In this document: piece by piece, positions 6,956-9,790 of the stretch
Layout: the number at the start of each line of letters is the position of its first letter
How positions within the stretch are numbered: the first letter of the stretch is position 1
DNA from: J088 sp003695505 [NCBI: Candidatus Dadabacteria bacterium]
GTDB taxonomy: Bacteria; J088
Reading direction: 5' to 3'
NCBI GenBank assembly: GCA_003695505.1
Contig: RFIY01000148.1
Location: 1 to 9,790, forward strand
Length of the DNA stretch: 9,790 nucleotides
Program-made: the position numbers and the translations under genes
The notes under the pieces: model-generated
Told to the model about the DNA's origin: nothing
What the model saw: the letters and a program-made list of their open reading frames with translations, nothing else
The model's database searches: none

Positions 6956-9790
6956 ATGAGAATTGTTTGGTCTGTTCTGCTGGTCGCCGTGCTGCTGGCG
7001 GTCGGCCAGGATGCATCGGCGGGTCTTGACCCGCTAGCGCGGATTCATCACGATCTGGCGCAAAAGTCGGCTGCGACAAGCGGCCTGCCTGCGACCAATG
7101 GCCAGTTTTCGGTCGAGGTCTGGCGCAATGGCGCCTGGTCCGCAGTCGACACGCTTTCTTTCGGCCAATTCTACACACATCAACGGACGCGAATCGCGGC
7201 GGATGGGACACATCCGGTGCGCATCCGCATCCGCCAGTCCGGCGGCGGCCTGGCGCACATCGACGCGTTGAGCCTGCGCGGCGCGGCGTCAGCGGTGCTG
7301 CCCGGACTCGATCGGGCCGAGCTCGACAAGCTCTTGCGCAGCGACCATGATGTCCTCGACGCAACCCGGCGGGAGCTGGTTGCCGATATCGTCCCGACGG
7401 GCAACTCGGTCGAACTCGACCTGCACGCGCGCGTCGAGCCTCCGCAGATCAGCACGCACCGTTTCGTGTACCCCGTCCACGACCGGCTCGGTCGCGACGA
7501 CAGTGTCCATTCGACTTATCGCTACCGCCTCGGCTCGCGCCCGGGACGCCTGACTCCCGACGGTGAATTGCAGGAGGTTGCGCAGGCGGAACCGTTTTTC
7601 TCCGGCTTCTGGCCGACCGGCAGCGGCCACCCCGACGGGACGACCTACGGCTGGGTCAGCGACGATGGCGAGTTTCTCTATGTCGCGGTGGATTTCACGG
7701 CTGACAATACCCTCGACGGCGACAAGGACTACGCGGCGGTGATCGTCCGCACGGCCTATGGCGAACGCACCTTCCGCCTGTCGGTCAACGAGACCGACTG
7801 GGGGCAGGTGGGCTTTACTTACACACCGCGCGTGAACTATCAGCACAAGGTCTACGAGTTCAAGATTCCGCTCGCGGAACTGGGCATTGAGAAGCCAACG
7901 CTCTGGCAACAACTGCTCGCCGCGGCGGGCCTTGCGAGTCCAACCAGGGCCCCCGTCGTCGAGTTCGCCGTGGCCGCATACGGGACCGCGTCGGCATTTG
8001 GTTTTCGGGAACCGCGGATCGCCTACAATTCGACAGACAACGAGTTCCTTGGAGTCTTTGAATTCGCACCAACCTGCTGCTCGAACGCCATCTGGGGCCA
8101 GCGCTACGACAAGGTTGGCACGGCGATTGGAGCTCCGTTTGCGATTGCGACTTCGACAAACAGTTCCGTGGACCCGGATGTCGCATATGACCCGGTGAAC
8201 AACCGCTACCTGGTTGTGTTCACGCGCCTGGGAACTCCGAACACCATCATGGGGCGGCTCGTCAATGCAGATGGCAGTCTTGTCGGTAACGAGTTGCTCC
8301 TGTCCGGCGGTGGGCAGTCGAGAAATGAACCGGCCGTTGCGTTCAGCACCACGTCTCAGCGCTATGGCGTGGCGTTTCTGGAAGGCAGTTTCCCGAATGC
8401 GCTTTCGGCGGTGATCATTGACACGGCCGGCGGAGCCGTTGCCAGTGGCATGCTCCTGAGTACGACCGAGGCCCTCGCCGGCGGACCGCTGGGCATCGCG
8501 TGGAATTCAGCCGACAACCGTTTCGTCGTCGCGTTTCAGGACACGTTCATCGATTCGACCGACGGCGACATCGTCGGCATCTCCTTTGACAGCAACGCGA
8601 CGCCTGGACCGCGGTTCGATATCGCGGACCGGCCCGGCAATGGCATCCAACAGAAACCAGCAGTCGCATACGATCCGCTTCGGAACCGGTTTCTCGCCAT
8701 CTTGTCGGATACCCGTGGAACGTTTCAGGCAGACATCGTCGGGCAGTTGTTTACAACAACCGGTCAGACCTTCCTGTCTGCGACGACACAAAACGTCGTC
8801 CTGGTCGATTCGCCGTTTGCAGACGACAACTATGGCAACGCGCTGTTCAGCAGGGGGCAGCTCGGGCTCGACTATGATGCGGTCCGTGATGAATTTGTCA
8901 TCAGCTTCATCTCGGCACGGCCAACCACCTACAACGTCTATTATCAGCGCGTTTCGGCGGCAACGCTTGCCGCGGTCGGTGCGACGTCTGCCGTCAACAC
9001 GATGATCGCAACGACAACCAGTCCGGACGGTTTCGAAGATGCGCAAGTTGCCGTCAATCAGAGTTGCGGCGGCTTTGTGATCATCTATCACAAGACGACC
9101 GCGGGAAGTTCTTCCGGATCCTCCTACACACCCGGCAGCATCACAACCGAAACGAGCGCAGACATTTTCCAGCCCTGTCCGGGACCGGCGCTCGGGATGT
9201 CCGTGGCTGGCGTCGGTACAACGTCTGTCGTAGACTTTGGTTCTCTACAGGCTGGCACCGCTGTAAGCCGCGTCGTAACACTCTCGAATGCAGGCGCCGC
9301 TACACTGGTGGTTTCGGGGATTAGTCTGATTAGCTCGGTTGGATCACCCTTCTCGATCACCGTAAATGAATGCAATGGCGCAAGCCTCCTTGCTTCCCAA
9401 ACTTGCAGGCTCGTAGTTGCTTTTGAACCGGTCAGCAGCGGGACTTTTGCCGACACACTGAACATCCAGTCCAATGACCGCCACTCAGCCCGCCAGTCGC
9501 TCTTCCTGCAGGGGATCGCGACGCCGAGACCGCCCCGCATCGACGTTCATGCGGCATTCGGCTCAAGCGTGACAGATCGAACAATTTTCGGCAGCGTCGA
9601 GATCGGCACCGCGGCGACGTCTACGGTAATCGTATCGAACAGCGGCGACCAGAATCTGACGATCGGCTCCGTGGCCGTCAATGATGGACTGGCCGCGCCG
9701 TTTTCGGTTTCCGCGGACACCTGCAGCAGCAACACGCTGCAGGCGGGGGAACGTTGCACGGTTACGGTGAGTTTCGCCCCGGCCGCGACC
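6956..9790 (+). CDS. Large exported multidomain protein with choice-of-anchor D domains (3' end beyond window)
   Basis: The frame is open for 945 codons from ATG 6956 to the window end with no stop; it begins 5 bases after a strong ribosome binding site. I do not recognise the whole protein. Residues 1-22 form a signal peptide (M-R-I-V-W..., hydrophobic core, A-S-A before Gly23), so it is exported by Sec. Residues about 50-109 form a small beta-rich unit ending V-R-I-R-I-R-Q-S-G-G-G-L-A-H-I-D. Residues about 205-310 (W-V-S-D-D-G-E-F-L-Y-V-A-V-D-F) look like a CBM9/DOMON-type beta-sandwich. Residues about 352-711 hold seven propeller-like motifs. Residues 746-855 and 862-945 are choice-of-anchor D (ASH-like) domains, each with a Cys pair 11 residues apart (806/817, 923/934). 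Such domains usually belong to surface or secreted proteins. No catalytic motif is evident. Adhesion, glycan binding or an envelope scaffold is plausible but only inferred. Confidence 0.9.
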   Translation, partial: MRIVWSVLLVAVLLAVGQDASAGLDPLARIHHDLAQKSAATSGLPATNGQFSVEVWRNGAWSAVDTLSFGQFYTHQRTRIAADGTHPVRIRIRQSGGGLAHIDALSLRGAASAVLPGLDRAELDKLLRSDHDVLDATRRELVADIVPTGNSVELDLHARVEPPQISTHRFVYPVHDRLGRDDSVHSTYRYRLGSRPGRLTPDGELQEVAQAEPFFSGFWPTGSGHPDGTTYGWVSDDGEFLYVAVDFTADNTLDGDKDYAAVIVRTAYGERTFRLSVNETDWGQVGFTYTPRVNYQHKVYEFKIPLAELGIEKPTLWQQLLAAAGLASPTRAPVVEFAVAAYGTASAFGFREPRIAYNSTDNEFLGVFEFAPTCCSNAIWGQRYDKVGTAIGAPFAIATSTNSSVDPDVAYDPVNNRYLVVFTRLGTPNTIMGRLVNADGSLVGNELLLSGGGQSRNEPAVAFSTTSQRYGVAFLEGSFPNALSAVIIDTAGGAVASGMLLSTTEALAGGPLGIAWNSADNRFVVAFQDTFIDSTDGDIVGISFDSNATPGPRFDIADRPGNGIQQKPAVAYDPLRNRFLAILSDTRGTFQADIVGQLFTTTGQTFLSATTQNVVLVDSPFADDNYGNALFSRGQLGLDYDAVRDEFVISFISARPTTYNVYYQRVSAATLAAVGATSAVNTMIATTTSPDGFEDAQVAVNQSCGGFVIIYHKTTAGSSSGSSYTPGSITTETSADIFQPCPGPALGMSVAGVGTTSVVDFGSLQAGTAVSRVVTLSNAGAATLVVSGISLISSVGSPFSITVNECNGASLLASQTCRLVVAFEPVSSGTFADTLNIQSNDRHSARQSLFLQGIATPRPPRIDVHAAFGSSVTDRTIFGSVEIGTAATSTVIVSNSGDQNLTIGSVAVNDGLAAPFSVSADTCSSNTLQAGERCTVTVSFAPAAT
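8009..9088 (+). repeat. Seven diverged protein repeats, probable seven-bladed beta-propeller
   Basis: Within the large exported protein, a motif of the form P-x-[VI]-A-[YFW]-[DN]-x-x-x-[ND]-[RE]-[FY]-[LV]-[VG]-[VA]-F recurs. Its aromatic position falls at about residues 357, 411, 463, 516, 572, 640 and, as a degenerate copy, 700, so spacings are 52-68. The clearest copies are P-D-V-A-Y-D-P-V-N-N-R-Y-L-V-V-F (407-422) and P-A-V-A-Y-D-P-L-R-N-R-F-L-A-I-L (568-583). Period and copy number are those of a beta-propeller blade series; the fold is inferred. The DNA copies have diverged, so these are protein-level repeats and not a recent tandem duplication. Confidence 0.7.

Noticed and set aside
7289-7912. 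Minus-strand 207-residue frame within the large exported protein gene
   Set aside because: It is a shadow of the plus-strand frame, whose signal peptide, domain motifs and uninterrupted 945 codons mark the coding strand.

Overview
The window reads as chromosomal DNA from a high-GC Gram-negative bacterium. GC is about 62-70% in stretches I counted by hand. A lipoprotein signal peptide and a large exported protein of the choice-of-anchor D type fit a proteobacterium or a similar didermal lineage. I cannot fix the genus or phylum from sequence alone. No insertion sequence, integrase, CRISPR array or phage gene is visible.

Left half (1-5062, minus strand): a tightly packed operon, in transcription order mutA, mutB, meaB and a lipoprotein gene cut by the window edge. 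MutA and MutB are the small and large subunits of adenosylcobalamin-dependent methylmalonyl-CoA mutase, which interconverts methylmalonyl-CoA and succinyl-CoA in propionate, odd-chain fatty acid and branched amino acid metabolism. MeaB is the G3E-type GTPase that gates and protects the mutase cofactor. All three junctions are 4-base start/stop overlaps (ATGA, GTGA, GTGA), so the four genes are probably translationally coupled. The lipoprotein gene is too short and too close to the edge to appear as a complete ORF.

Centre (5063-6945): a divergent control region of about 235 bp holds a candidate promoter facing each way and two overlapping, mutually exclusive hairpins in the mutA leader. On the plus strand follow tRNA-Ala(GGC), a very stable UNCG-type hairpin, eno (enolase, glycolysis and RNA degradosome partner in some bacteria) and, only 9 bases after the eno stop, tRNA-Arg(TCG). 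The two tRNAs and eno look like one transcription unit in which tRNA processing would set both ends of the eno mRNA.

Right part (6956-9790, plus strand): one large reading frame, open at the window end, encodes an exported protein of at least 945 residues. It has a signal peptide, an N-terminal beta-rich region including a CBM9/DOMON-like sandwich, seven spaced copies of an A-Y-D...N-R-F/Y-L-V-V-F motif that I interpret as a seven-bladed beta-propeller, and two C-terminal choice-of-anchor D (ASH-like) domains, the second incomplete. It has its own promoter, ribosome binding site and upstream hairpin. This protein is the least familiar item here and the best candidate for something undescribed.
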